Source of the DNA: Miltoncostaea sp963823515
GTDB taxonomy: Bacteria; Actinomycetota; Thermoleophilia; Miltoncostaeales; Miltoncostaeaceae
NCBI GenBank assembly: GCA_963823515.1
Contig: CAWGMB010000019.1
Span: forward strand, 248,001 to 312,000
Direction of reading: 5' to 3'
Length of the DNA stretch: 64,000 bases
The notes beneath the pieces are model-generated. The model was given only the letters and a program-made list of their open reading frames with translations. It was not told where the DNA came from and did no database searches. The position numbers and the translations under genes are program-made. Every line of letters begins with the position of its first letter. Positions within the stretch are counted from its first letter, which is position 1. Below, one piece after another: positions 22,239-31,264 of the stretch.

Positions 22239-23882
22239 TCAGCTCGCGGCGGCCCGGCGCTTGGTGGGGCGCGCGGCCGGGGTCGCGACCCGCCGGCCGA
22301 GCAGGCGCATCGCCTTCAGGCCGAGCGAGAGCTTCTCGCGGTCGTCGGTCTTGGCGATCTCGAGCCCCGAGAGCTCGGCGATCCGGTCGAGGCGGTAGCG
22401 CACGGTGTGGCGGTGGGTGAAGAGGGTGCTCGCGGTGGCCGCCAGGTTGCAGTCGTGGCCGAGGTAGGTGGAGAGCGTTCCCACCAGCTCGGTCTGGTAC
22501 TGCTCGTCGTAGCGCACCAAGGGGGCGATCGTCTGGTCGTAGAAGTCGACCAGCTCCTGCGGCCGGTCGGCGAAGATCTGGAAGAGCAGCTTGTAGGTGC
22601 CGGTCTCCTCGAAGGTGACGACCTCGCCCACGCGGCCGAGTCGCTCGCCGATGGAGAGCGCGAGGCGGGCCTCGTCGAGCGCCGCGCCGAGGCGCTCCGG
22701 CTCGGGCGTGTAGCGCGAGAGGGCGAGGGTGAGCGCCAGCCCGGGGACGGTCTCGCGGGTGGCTCCGAGCAGGCGCTTGCCGAGGGTGAAGGCCTGACCG
22801 GCGATCTCCTCGGGGCTCATCTCGGCCATGCCGGGCGGAGTGGGCGGCAGGAGGGCGAGGAGCCGCCCCTCGTTCCAGTCGACCAGCGCGCGCGGCCAGT
22901 GGATGTCCATCGCGGCGCGGGCCTGCTGGAGGAAGCGCCGCACCAGCCGCGGGTCGGTGATGACGCGGCCCTCGGTGTGGGGGTCCTGCAGCTTGCCGAT
23001 CAGGGCGACCGCGCCCCCTGAGAGGTCGGCGCCCAGGTGGCGGGCCCGGCGCACCAGCGACTCGCGGCTGACCACCTCGCCGGCCATCAGCTCCTCGATG
23101 AGGTCGCCGCGCAGGCGCGACTCGGTCTCGGTGCGCACCTCCTCGCGGGCGCGCTCCATCACCGAGGCCTCGGCGAGCTCGTCGAGCACGCCCTGGTTGA
23201 AGGGCGCGAGCGGCGAGGCCACCCAGGCCACCAGGACGCCGATCACGCCGCCCGGCCCGTGCACCAGCTCGCGGCTCATGCCCGGCATGGCCTCCTCGAC
23301 GAAGGGCCCGACCACCGACGCCGGGCCATGGCCCCGCGCGCGGACGACGGCCTGATCGAGGAAGGCCTCCTGCTCCTCGGAGAGGCCGGACGACCCGCGC
23401 AGGTCGAGGTAGTCGTCGAGGATCGCCACCGGAGCGCCGATCAGCTCGGCGGCGGTCGCGGCGAGACCCGGGTAACCCGCGCCCTCCATGAGCGGAGTCC
23501 GCAGGGCAGCGCGCGCGCGGCCGGCGGCGGCGCGCCCGGTCCCGCCCGCCACGGCGGCGGCGACGGCCGCGAGGACCGGGCCCCACGGCGCCGCGGAGGG
23601 CAGCACCAGCACCGGGACCCCGGCATCGCGCGCAGGGGCCGCGCGACAGAGCACGGCGACGCACCCGGCCGGCAGCTCGTCGGGGGGCGCCTCGGGGCTG
23701 ACGACCAGGACGTCGAGCTCGTGCGGCGCGCCGGCGTCAGCCGGCGCGAGCGCCGACACCGGTCGCGCCAGATCGGCCCCGGCGGGCACGACCCGGGCGC
23801 CGCGGAGCGCGGGCAGCTCGAGCAGGTCGGCGAGGAGTGTGCGGCCGTCGGTGCCCGTCGCCGCGCGGATATCGGTCACCAT
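22239..23882 (-). CDS. PucR-family transcriptional regulator
   Basis: 547 residues from ATG 23882. A GAF-like N-terminal region is followed by a GGDEF-like PucR middle domain and the C-terminal PucR helix-turn-helix (LSTYLGHDCNLAATASTLF then THRHTVRYRLDRI). Such proteins often regulate nitrogen or purine catabolism. It is divergent from a type III glutamine synthetase, an appealing target. A CATTGT hexamer 7 nt before the ATG gives leaderless geometry. The C-terminus is basic (KRRAAAS). Confidence 0.85.
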   Translation of the reverse strand: MVTDIRAATGTDGRTLLADLLELPALRGARVVPAGADLARPVSALAPADAGAPHELDVLVVSPEAPPDELPAGCVAVLCRAAPARDAGVPVLVLPSAAPWGPVLAAVAAAVAGGTGRAAAGRARAALRTPLMEGAGYPGLAATAAELIGAPVAILDDYLDLRGSSGLSEEQEAFLDQAVVRARGHGPASVVGPFVEEAMPGMSRELVHGPGGVIGVLVAWVASPLAPFNQGVLDELAEASVMERAREEVRTETESRLRGDLIEELMAGEVVSRESLVRRARHLGADLSGGAVALIGKLQDPHTEGRVITDPRLVRRFLQQARAAMDIHWPRALVDWNEGRLLALLPPTPPGMAEMSPEEIAGQAFTLGKRLLGATRETVPGLALTLALSRYTPEPERLGAALDEARLALSIGERLGRVGEVVTFEETGTYKLLFQIFADRPQELVDFYDQTIAPLVRYDEQYQTELVGTLSTYLGHDCNLAATASTLFTHRHTVRYRLDRIAELSGLEIAKTDDREKLSLGLKAMRLLGRRVATPAARPTKRRAAAS

Positions 23883-24063
23883 CGTCCTGACAATGGGGGG
23901 GATGCGTGCGGGATTCAAGCGAACCGCCCCCCGGAGGTCACTGTTTGTCCACACGGCGAAAGATCCCGGCGGCCGTTTGGCCCATGGTCACAAAGCGCGG
24001 CGCACGGTGCGCGTCGTATCATCCGGCGCTGCCCTAGCCCAGAAAAGGAGGGCCATCCGCGCC

Positions 24064-26219
24064 ATGCCGAGAGTTCGAGACAGCAACGTCCTCGCCGCCC
24101 AGTGGGCCCCGAACGGCTCCATCGCCGCCGGAGACCTGACGATCCCGGGAACGTCCATCTACGGATCCAACGTCTTCGGTCCCGCCGAGCAGCGCCAGCG
24201 CCTGCCGAAGTCCGCCTTCCGCCAGCTCCAGGCGACGATCGATCGCGGTGAGCCGCTCGATTCCGGACTGGCCGACTCCGTGGCCCTCGCCATGAAGGAC
24301 TGGGCCCTCGAGAAGGGCGCCACCCACTACACCCACTGGTTCCAGCCGCTCACCGGCTCGACCGCGGAGAAGCACGACTCCTTCTACGCCCCCGAGGACG
24401 GCACCGCGATCGCGCATTTCAACGGCAAGGAGCTGATCCGGGGCGAGCCCGACGCGTCGAGCTTCCCGAGCGGGGGCATCCGGGCCACCTTCGAGGCCCG
24501 CGGCTACACCGCGTGGGATCCGACGAGCCCGGCGTTCATCCTCGAGAACCCGAACGGCGCCCACCTCTGCATCCCCACGGCGTTCGCGTCGTGGACCGGC
24601 GAGGCGCTCGACACCAAGATCCCGCTCCTGCGCTCGATGGCGGCCCTCAACAAGTCGGCCCTGCGGGCGCTCGCCCTGTTCGGCGAGGAGGCGACCCGCG
24701 TCTACACGACGATCGGCCCGGAGCAGGAGTACTTCCTGATCGACGAGCAGTTCTTCTACGAGCGGCCCGACCTGGTGGCCACGGGGCGGACCCTGTTCGG
24801 CGCGAAGCCGGCCAAGGGCCAGCAGCTCGACGACCACTACTTCGGGTCGATCCCGGAGCGGGTGCTCGCGTACATGCTGGAGGTCGAGCACGAGCTGGCG
24901 AAGCTCGGGGTTCCGATCAAGACCCGCCACAACGAGGTCGCGCCCGCCCAGTACGAGGTGGCGCCGATCTTCGAGAACTCGAACGTCGGAACCGACCACC
25001 AGCTGCTGTGCATGCAGATCATGCAGGGCGTCGCCCGCAAGTACGGGCTGGTCTGCCTTCTGCACGAGAAGCCCTTCGCGGGCGTGAACGGCTCGGGCAA
25101 GCACAACAACTGGTCGATGAGCACGGACGACGCGAACCTGCTCGATCCCGGGCGACTCGCCGCACGACAACCTGCAGTTCCTCTTCTTCGCCACGGCGGT
25201 GCATCAAGGCCGTCCACACGCATCAGGGCCTGCTGCGCGCCTCGATCGCCTCCGCCGGCCAGGACCACCGCCTGGGCGCCAACGAGGCCCCGCCGGCGAT
25301 CATCTCGATCTTCCTCGGCAAGGAGCTGGAGCACGTCTTCACGTCCATCGCCGCCGGGGAGCCGGCCGTGAGCGCCGCGCGCGAGGTGATGAACCTCAAG
25401 GCCGGCGTGCTGCCGGACCTTCCCAAGGACACGGGCGACCGCAACCGCACCAGTCCGTTCGCCTTCACCGGCAACCGCTTCGAGTTCCGGGCCCTCGGCT
25501 CAAACCAGTCGCCCAGCTTCCCCAACACGGTGCTCAACACCATCGTGGCCGAGGCCATCGACTCGCTCTGCGAGGACCTCGAGAAGAAGATGGCCGGCAA
25601 CAAGAAGAAGCCGGGCAAGACCCTCGAGGAGGCCCTCTCGGAGGTCGTCGCCGCCACCTACAAGACGGCCGGCAAGATCGTCTTCGACGGCGACGGCTAC
25701 TCGGAGGAGTGGCACAAGGAGGCCGCCAAGCGGGGCCTCCTCAACCTCAAGACCACGCCGGATGCGCTTCCCCAGTACATCTCGGAGCAGACCGTCGCGG
25801 TGTTCAGCAACTACGCCGTGCTGAGCGAGCGTGAGCTGCACTCACGCTACGAGGTGGCGCTCGAGCAGTACGTCATCAAGCTCAACATCGAGGCGGAGAC
25901 GGCCGCCGACATCGCCGCGACGATGCTGCTGCCGGCCGCGGCCCGCCACCTGGGGATCCTGAAGGCGGCCGGCCTGACCACGCTCGCCAAGGAGACGGCC
26001 ACCCTGATCGACGCCTTCGCCAAGGCGATCAAGGTGCTCCAGGCGGCCAACCTCCACGAGAACCACCCGGCCGATCTCATGGATGAGGCGGTCTACATGC
26101 GCGACTCGGTGATGGCGGCGATGGCGGACGTCCGCACGATCGCCGACACGCTGGAGCGGACGGTCGCCGACAGCCTGTGGCCGCTGCCGCGCTACTCGGA
26201 GATGCTCTTCATCAAGTAG
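24064..26219 (+). CDS. glnN: Type III glutamine synthetase (two frameshifts)
   Basis: About 717 residues when corrected, the size of GlnN enzymes, which make glutamine from glutamate, ammonia and ATP. Seen: THYTHWFQPLTG, ATFEARGYTAWDP, GPEQEYFLIDE, RHNEVAPAQYEVAPIFE, FAGVNGSGKHNNWS, and RFEFRALGSNQSPSFPNTVLN. The sequence breaks twice within 50 nt: one extra G at about 25150 (NLLDPG|DSPHDNLQFLFF) and one extra C at about 25201 (ATAV|IKAVHTHQGLLR). Between them the family sequence is perfect, so consensus error is more likely than decay. Strong AAGGAGGG ribosome binding site at 24045-24052. Confidence 0.85.
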
Positions 26220-26301
26220 CGATCACCGCGACAACCACTGGTCGTCCGACGGCCCCGCCCGCCTCATCAGGTGGACGGGGCCGTCCGCGTTCTGGGAACC
26301 T

Positions 26302-27201
26302 TTGGCGGTGAGAGGCCCCGGATTCGTCATCCCGGTGCAGGGACCGTTCCGCCTGACCGCGGTGGTGGTGAGCCATGGCTGGTTCCAGACGGCCCCGTTC
26401 GCCTGGGACCCGGAGGGGGAGACGCTGAGCCGCGCCGAGGATCTGGACGACGGCACGGTCGATCTGGTGATGGGGGCGAGCGGTGGTGGCGTGGCGGTGC
26501 GCCCATCCCGCGCGCTGTCGGCCGCCGGGCGCGCGCTGGCGCGCACCCGCGTGCGCCGGATGCTCCAGCTGGACGTCGATCTCGAGGGCTTCGAGGAGGC
26601 GGTCGCGGTGGTGGATCCCGACCTCGCCCGCGATCTGGCGGCCTACGGTGGCGGGCGCGTGCTGGCGGGATCCTCGCTCTTCGAGGACGTCGTGAAGGGC
26701 GTCTGCGGCACCAACACGACCTGGCGGCAGGCGGTGGCCTCGATCAACCACGTTGCCGGGCTGGGCGCGGGCACCCGGTTCCCCGACCCGGCAGAGCTGC
26801 TGCGCGCGGGCGAGGAGCCATTGCGGAGCGTCGCGCGCGTGGGCTACCGGGCGCCCTCGCTCCTGGCGGCGGCGCGGGCGGCGATCGACGGTACCCTCGC
26901 CGACATCGAGGCCGACTCGGCCGCCGGCGACGAGGAGCGCGTCTACCGCTCCCTGCTGTCGCTCACCGGCATCGGCCCCGCCACGGCCGGGTTCATCCTG
27001 CTCCTGATGGGGCACTTCGGGCGACCGTCCATCGACTCGGCCACGATCCGCGTCGCCACCGAGCGGTGGTTCGACGGGAAGCGCCCCACTCCGCGCCAGG
27101 TGGAGCGCCGCATCGCGCCCGCCGGCGAGTTCGCCGGCCTCGTGCTCGCGTGGGCGACGCTGCGCTCGTGGCAACGGACCGCCGGCCTGGTCGACGGCTG
27201 A
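26302..27201 (+). CDS. HhH-GPD base-excision DNA glycosylase (AlkA/OGG-like)
   Basis: 299 residues. The helix-hairpin-helix LTGIGPATAGFILLLMGHF and the catalytic Asp of the following DSATI segment identify the superfamily. The N-terminal ~100 residues resemble the AlkA/OGG beta domain. No Cys-rich iron-sulfur loop at the C-terminus, so not a MutY/Nth type. It would excise damaged bases from DNA. Start TTG 26302 or GTG 26308. The 82-bp gap before it holds no clear signal. Confidence 0.8.
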   Translation: MAVRGPGFVIPVQGPFRLTAVVVSHGWFQTAPFAWDPEGETLSRAEDLDDGTVDLVMGASGGGVAVRPSRALSAAGRALARTRVRRMLQLDVDLEGFEEAVAVVDPDLARDLAAYGGGRVLAGSSLFEDVVKGVCGTNTTWRQAVASINHVAGLGAGTRFPDPAELLRAGEEPLRSVARVGYRAPSLLAAARAAIDGTLADIEADSAAGDEERVYRSLLSLTGIGPATAGFILLLMGHFGRPSIDSATIRVATERWFDGKRPTPRQVERRIAPAGEFAGLVLAWATLRSWQRTAGLVDG

Positions 27202-27271
27202 CGCCCGGGCCCGCCGTCGGATCGGGGATGCGGTAGGCGCCGCGAGCTGGACTGATTCGGGCTCCGGGCAC

Positions 27272-28450
27272 TCAGGCGGCGGTGAGCGGCCGCCGCACGC
27301 GGGCGAGCAGCGACCGCCAGCGTCGCGCGCAGGCGTCCCAGGTGTGGCCGGCCACCCAGCGCTCCCCCGACCTGGCCAGATCCGCCCGCAGCGCGGGATC
27401 GCCGGCGAGGCGCGTCAGCTGGCGCGCGTAGGTCGGGGCGTCGAGGTAGAGCAGCCCGCCGCCGGAGCGGGCGGTCTGCCCGGCGAGGACGTCGGAGCGT
27501 CCGGTGGCGAGGGTCGGCCGCCCGGCGCGCCAGGCCTCGAGCGCGACGAGCGACAGGCTCTCGTGGGGCGAGGGGAGCACCACCACCTCGGCCGCTGCGA
27601 GCAGGTCGGACCGCGTGCGCCCATCGACGAAGCCCGTGGTGCGCACCCAGTCGGGCAGGCGCATCTCCACCGTGGGGCGCCCCGCCAGCACGAGCCCGAG
27701 CGCGCCGCCCGCCGCCCGGTAGGCGCCGTGGGCGCGCACGAGCGCGTCGAGGCCCTTGGCGGGGTCCACCCGCCCGAGGTACAGGACGAAGCGACCGGGC
27801 AGGTCGCGGGCCGCGCGCACCCGCGACGCGTCACCCGGCGGCGTGGGGTCGAGGCCGGCGCCCACGATCGCCTGCGGCACCTCGCCGATGCCGTGCAGGT
27901 CGTCCACGAGGCGGCGCTCCTCCGGGGTCATGAAGGCGAGCCCCGCCGCCATCCTCACCAGGCCGCGGCTGAGGCCGAAGCGCAGCATCGGCTCGTCGTG
28001 GGCGAGGGGCACCAGCACGGTGCGCTCGGGAGCGATCGGCATCGCGAGCTGGGTGGTCGCGTAGAGGTAGGTCCAGAGGGCGATCACCTCGTGCCGCCCG
28101 CGCGCCGAGGCGAGCGCCGCGAGCATCCCCGGCGCGACCGGCCCCTGGGCGCGCGCCCAGGCGTCCTCGGCCGCCGCGTCGCCCCCGCCCAGGGCCAGCG
28201 CGCGGGTGAGATCCGCCGAGCGCGCCGGGTCGGGCCGCTCGGCGGGGAAGCGGTGGACGCTCAGCGGGCCGTCGGTGGCCGTGCCCGCCGCGTAGTGCGG
28301 CGCCCAGGTCAGGTAGTCCCTCGCCGTGGTCGTGTAGACCTCGACCTCGTCGCCGCGCGCGGCCAGCGCGTGCGCGGTCGAGCGGCAGAGGGCCTCGGCG
28401 CCGCCGGCGACCTCCTCGCCGAAGCGCTGCACCACGAACGCGACCCGCAC
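27272..28450 (-). CDS. Glycosyltransferase family 4
   Basis: 392-residue GT-B enzyme. N-terminal Rossmann start (MRVAFVVQRFGEEVAGGAE), VLYLGRVDPAKG for the nucleotide-sugar domain, and PSPHESLSLVALEAWRAGRPTL with the E-x7-E-type pattern. Closest in layout to the gene at 52615-53838, which shares the VVQR...GGAE start and TTARDYLTW/TTCALDYRTW region. Last gene of the leftward glycan operon; adds a sugar to the lipid-linked chain (donor unknown). Confidence 0.85.
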   Translation of the reverse strand: MRVAFVVQRFGEEVAGGAEALCRSTAHALAARGDEVEVYTTTARDYLTWAPHYAAGTATDGPLSVHRFPAERPDPARSADLTRALALGGGDAAAEDAWARAQGPVAPGMLAALASARGRHEVIALWTYLYATTQLAMPIAPERTVLVPLAHDEPMLRFGLSRGLVRMAAGLAFMTPEERRLVDDLHGIGEVPQAIVGAGLDPTPPGDASRVRAARDLPGRFVLYLGRVDPAKGLDALVRAHGAYRAAGGALGLVLAGRPTVEMRLPDWVRTTGFVDGRTRSDLLAAAEVVVLPSPHESLSLVALEAWRAGRPTLATGRSDVLAGQTARSGGGLLYLDAPTYARQLTRLAGDPALRADLARSGERWVAGHTWDACARRWRSLLARVRRPLTAA

Positions 28451-28452
28451 GC

Positions 28453-28755
28453 TCAGAGCCCCCGCTCGCGCTCCAGCTCGGCGACGCGGCGCTCGAGCCG
28501 GACGATCTCGGCGCGCTGGCGATGGCGGTCGCGCTCGAGCTGGCCGAGCAGATCGCCGAGGGCGGGGGACAGCAGACGCAGGATCGCGCGGCGCGCGCCC
28601 GAGACCAGGGCGCCCGCGGGTCCGCGCCGTGCCGAGGGCGGGGGATCGGCCAGGCGCAGCGGCGCCAGCGGCGGCTCGCCGGCCGCGGCGTGCAGCTCGG
28701 CGAGCAGGCGGTCCGGGTCGGGCGCCGCGGGTCCGCCGTCGGCGGCGGGGCTCAG
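28453..28755 (-). CDS. Small coiled-coil protein of glycan cluster
   Basis: 100 residues if it starts at the CTG that overlaps the stop of the sugar transferase gene (CTGA); no ATG/GTG/TTG fits. It has the DPDRLLAELHAAAG motif also found in glycan-cluster proteins as D-x-D-x-L-x-x-x-I/L, and ends with a heptad-like coil (LLGQLERDRHRQRAEIVRLE). It is a small relative in style of the 188-residue protein at 54888-55454. Probably a scaffold or membrane-peripheral partner of glycosyltransferases (inference). Confidence 0.5.
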   Translation of the reverse strand: MSPAADGGPAAPDPDRLLAELHAAAGEPPLAPLRLADPPPSARRGPAGALVSGARRAILRLLSPALGDLLGQLERDRHRQRAEIVRLERRVAELERERGL

Positions 28756-30272
28756 TACGCGCCCCGCCGGCCGAGCACCACCGGGATGGTGCGGGCCATG
28801 ATCGTCAGGTCGAGCCAGATCGACCACGTCTCGATGTAATAGAAGTCGAGCCGCACGAGCTCGTCGAACGACAGCTCGCTGCGCCCGCTCACCTGCCAGA
28901 GGCCGGTCAGCCCCGGCAGCACGAGGTAGCGCTTCTTGTGCAGGTTGTCGAGGCGCTCGTAGTCGCGGCGCGGCAGCGGTCGCGGGCCGACCAGCGACAT
29001 CTCGCCGCGCAGCACGTTCCACAGCTGCGGCAGCTCGTCGATCGACAGGCGGCGAAGGACCCGCCCGACCCGGGTCACGCGCGGGTCGTCCCGGATCTTG
29101 AACAGCGGCCCGTCGGCCTCGTTGGCCTCCTCCAGGGCACCCTGCTCCCGCTCGGCCCCGGTGCGCATCGTGCGCAGCTTGAAGCAGGTGAACTCGTGCT
29201 CCTCCACCCCGACGCGGCGGTTGCGGTAGATCACGGGCCCACCGTCCTCGAGGCGGATCGCCAGCGCCGCGATCGCGAGGATCGGCGCCACCAGGATTCC
29301 GATCAGCGTGCCCACCACCAGGTCGAAGGCGCGCTTGGTGAGGAAGGCGGCGCCCCCGAGCACCGGCGGGCGCAGTTCGAAGAGCGGAAGCCCCGGGGCG
29401 GGGACGGCCTGCACCGAGTGCGTCAGCAGCTCGGCGGTGGTGGGGGCCAACCGGACCGGGATGCCGCGGCGGCGGCAGATGTCGAGGAGCTCCAGCACCG
29501 GCGCGTCCTCGCCGGCCCAGCCGGCCAGGATCACCTCGTCCACGGCGTCCGGGTTGAGTGCGGCGAGCAGCGCCTCGGCCTCCGAGCCGGCGTCGTCGCC
29601 TCCGAGGCCGGCGGCCAGCGGGTGGCGGCCGACCACGCGGTAGGGCACGCCCTGCCGGCTCTCGGATCGCTCGAGGCTCTCGGCGATGGGCGCCACGAGG
29701 GCCGGGGCGCCCACCAGGAGCGCGCGCCGCTCGAACCTGAGGGCGTCGAGGATCAGGGCGGTGACGCTGTCGTAGCTCGTGCGCAGCGCGACGTCGAGCC
29801 CGCCGACGAGGACCCAGGACGAATAGAAGATGTAGTAGGTGTCGAAGCGGAAGCCCGCGACGAGCAGCACCACCAGCACGACGACCGTCGTCAGCGTGGC
29901 GGAGGAGAGGATCCGCGCGCCCCCGCCGCGTTGCTCGCGTGGCCCGTAGAGGCGGTTCTTCGCGAAGATGAGCACCATCGTCGTGGCGGCGAAGGGCAGC
30001 GCCTTCTGCTCGACGGCCCAGATCGCCCCGGAGTCGATCGGCTGCCCCTGCGCCATCAGCTTGATCGCGAGCGCCGCGTAGATCCCCGCGAAGCATGCGG
30101 TGACGTCGATGGCGACCAGGACCCCCACCGAGAGGATCCGCCGGATCGTCGCCGCGCCCGCGGGCCCCGCCAGCAGGGGCAGGAACCGTGCGTCCCTGCG
30201 GACCGGGCGCTCGCCGGACGGCGCAGGGGAAAGCGGCGCGTCGGCCTCGCGGCCGGTGGGCCGGGTCGTCAC
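28752..30272 (-). CDS. Polyprenyl-phosphate sugar-1-phosphate transferase (initiating)
   Basis: 506-residue exopolysaccharide-type initiating enzyme. Four N-terminal membrane spans, a CoA-binding-like middle domain, then the catalytic bacterial sugar transferase domain: KRAFDLVVGTLIGILVAPILA, FKLRTMRTGAE, RRLSIDELPQLWNVLRGEMS and LVGPRPLPRRDYERL, ending GLTGLWQVSGRS and LDFYYIETWSIWLD. It moves sugar-1-phosphate to undecaprenyl phosphate and begins the repeat unit. GTG start overlaps the stop of a 27-codon leader ORF. Confidence 0.92.
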   Translation of the reverse strand: MTTRPTGREADAPLSPAPSGERPVRRDARFLPLLAGPAGAATIRRILSVGVLVAIDVTACFAGIYAALAIKLMAQGQPIDSGAIWAVEQKALPFAATTMVLIFAKNRLYGPREQRGGGARILSSATLTTVVVLVVLLVAGFRFDTYYIFYSSWVLVGGLDVALRTSYDSVTALILDALRFERRALLVGAPALVAPIAESLERSESRQGVPYRVVGRHPLAAGLGGDDAGSEAEALLAALNPDAVDEVILAGWAGEDAPVLELLDICRRRGIPVRLAPTTAELLTHSVQAVPAPGLPLFELRPPVLGGAAFLTKRAFDLVVGTLIGILVAPILAIAALAIRLEDGGPVIYRNRRVGVEEHEFTCFKLRTMRTGAEREQGALEEANEADGPLFKIRDDPRVTRVGRVLRRLSIDELPQLWNVLRGEMSLVGPRPLPRRDYERLDNLHKKRYLVLPGLTGLWQVSGRSELSFDELVRLDFYYIETWSIWLDLTIMARTIPVVLGRRGAY

Positions 30273-30352
30273 GGGAGTCCCGCTCCGGCCCGACGGATGC
30301 CCGGATCAGAGGGTCGCGTCACGGTCATGCGTGGTGTCTGCGCCAGCCGCAC
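30269..30352 (-). CDS. Candidate leaderless micro-ORF (27 codons) coupled to sugar transferase
   Basis: GTG at 30352, 7 nt after a TACGAT hexamer (30365-30360, minus strand), opens a 27-codon frame (VRLAQTPRMTVTRP...). Its TGA overlaps the GTG start of the sugar transferase (GTGA). Function unknown; it could deliver ribosomes from a leaderless start to a gene without its own ribosome binding site. Confidence 0.35.
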   Translation of the reverse strand: MRLAQTPRMTVTRPSDPGIRRAGAGLP

Positions 30353-30359
30353 ACGGGCG

Positions 30360-30365
30360 ATCGTA
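30360..30365 (-). promoter_or_regulatory. -10 element TACGAT of the leftward glycan genes
   Basis: Minus-strand TACGAT in the 148-bp gap between methyltransferase and sugar transferase genes, 7 nt before a GTG. Confidence 0.4.
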
Positions 30366-30420
30366 CTGCCGATCCGGCGCCTCCGCGCCGTCGCGACGGT
30401 GCCCGCGGGGCCGATCGCGG

Positions 30421-31264
30421 TCATTCCGGCCGCCGAAGTCGCAGATAGACGACACCGTGTTCGTCCGCCCGCAGCTCCGACGGGTCCGCGATCGCGGCGA
30501 AGTTGCGGACGCAGACGAGCGGCAGGAGGCTCCCGGCCAGGAACCCGAGCGGGCGCGCCGCGAAGAAGCGCGCGTGCACGGGGCGCCGCTCGCGCACGTA
30601 CTCGCGCGCCTCGCGCCGCCACCCGAGGCCGAGCAGGCGCTCGTCGAGGCTGCGCGCCGAGTACCGGCGCTCGAAGAAGGCGCCCCCTGATGCCGGGGCA
30701 TCGTCGCCCGAACCCTCCGTGTCGTAGACGACCCGCGCCGTCGCGCACCTCGCCCTCGCGGGCCGCGACGTTCGTCGTGAGGTGGAGCACCCCTCCGGGG
30801 CGCAGCACGCGCCACATCTCGGCCATCGCGACCGCGTCACCGTCGCCCGCCACGTGCTCGATCACCGAGACGCAGACCACCGCGTCGAACGATCCGTCGG
30901 GAAAGGGGAGGGCTCGCGCGTCCTCCACCCGCAGATCGAGCGCGGGATCGAGGGCGCGCCAGCGCTCGACCTCGTCGGCGAGCACGTCGATCGCCACCCA
31001 GTCCCCATCGCCCTCGTGCTGCAGCAGGCTCGGCAGGAGCTTCGGACTCGAGACGTCCAGGCAGTCGCCCCCGAAGCGCTCCCGCGCGACGCGGGCGAGC
31101 TCGTAGTAGCGCCACGGCTCCAGGGGCACGAGGAGCCGATAGAGCCCGGCGCGCGGGTGCGGCCAGCCGCGCCCGCGCAGTCCTCCGACGAGCCACCGCA
31201 CGCCCAGCCGGTAGCTGTGGACGAACAGCCGGACCCAGGCCGGCCGTCGCCGGCCCTCGCTCAT
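30421..31264 (-). CDS. SAM-dependent methyltransferase (frameshifted)
   Basis: About 280 residues when corrected. Class I methyltransferase: FGGDCLDVSSPKLLPSLL, DLRVEDARALPFPDGSFDAV, VCVSVIEHVAGDGD and MWRVLRPGGVLHLTTNV. The frame changes at about 30735-30745: EGEVRDGA ends one frame and RVVYDTEGSGDDAPASGG continues in another, explained by one extra base. Start overlaps the stop of the GT4 gene at 31261. Probably methylates a glycan or lipid-linked sugar. Confidence 0.8.

Noticed and set aside
23941..24063. GlnR-type operator before the glutamine synthetase gene
   Set aside because: No GTnAC-n6-GaAAC pattern fits; the GGTCAC seen has no matching second half.
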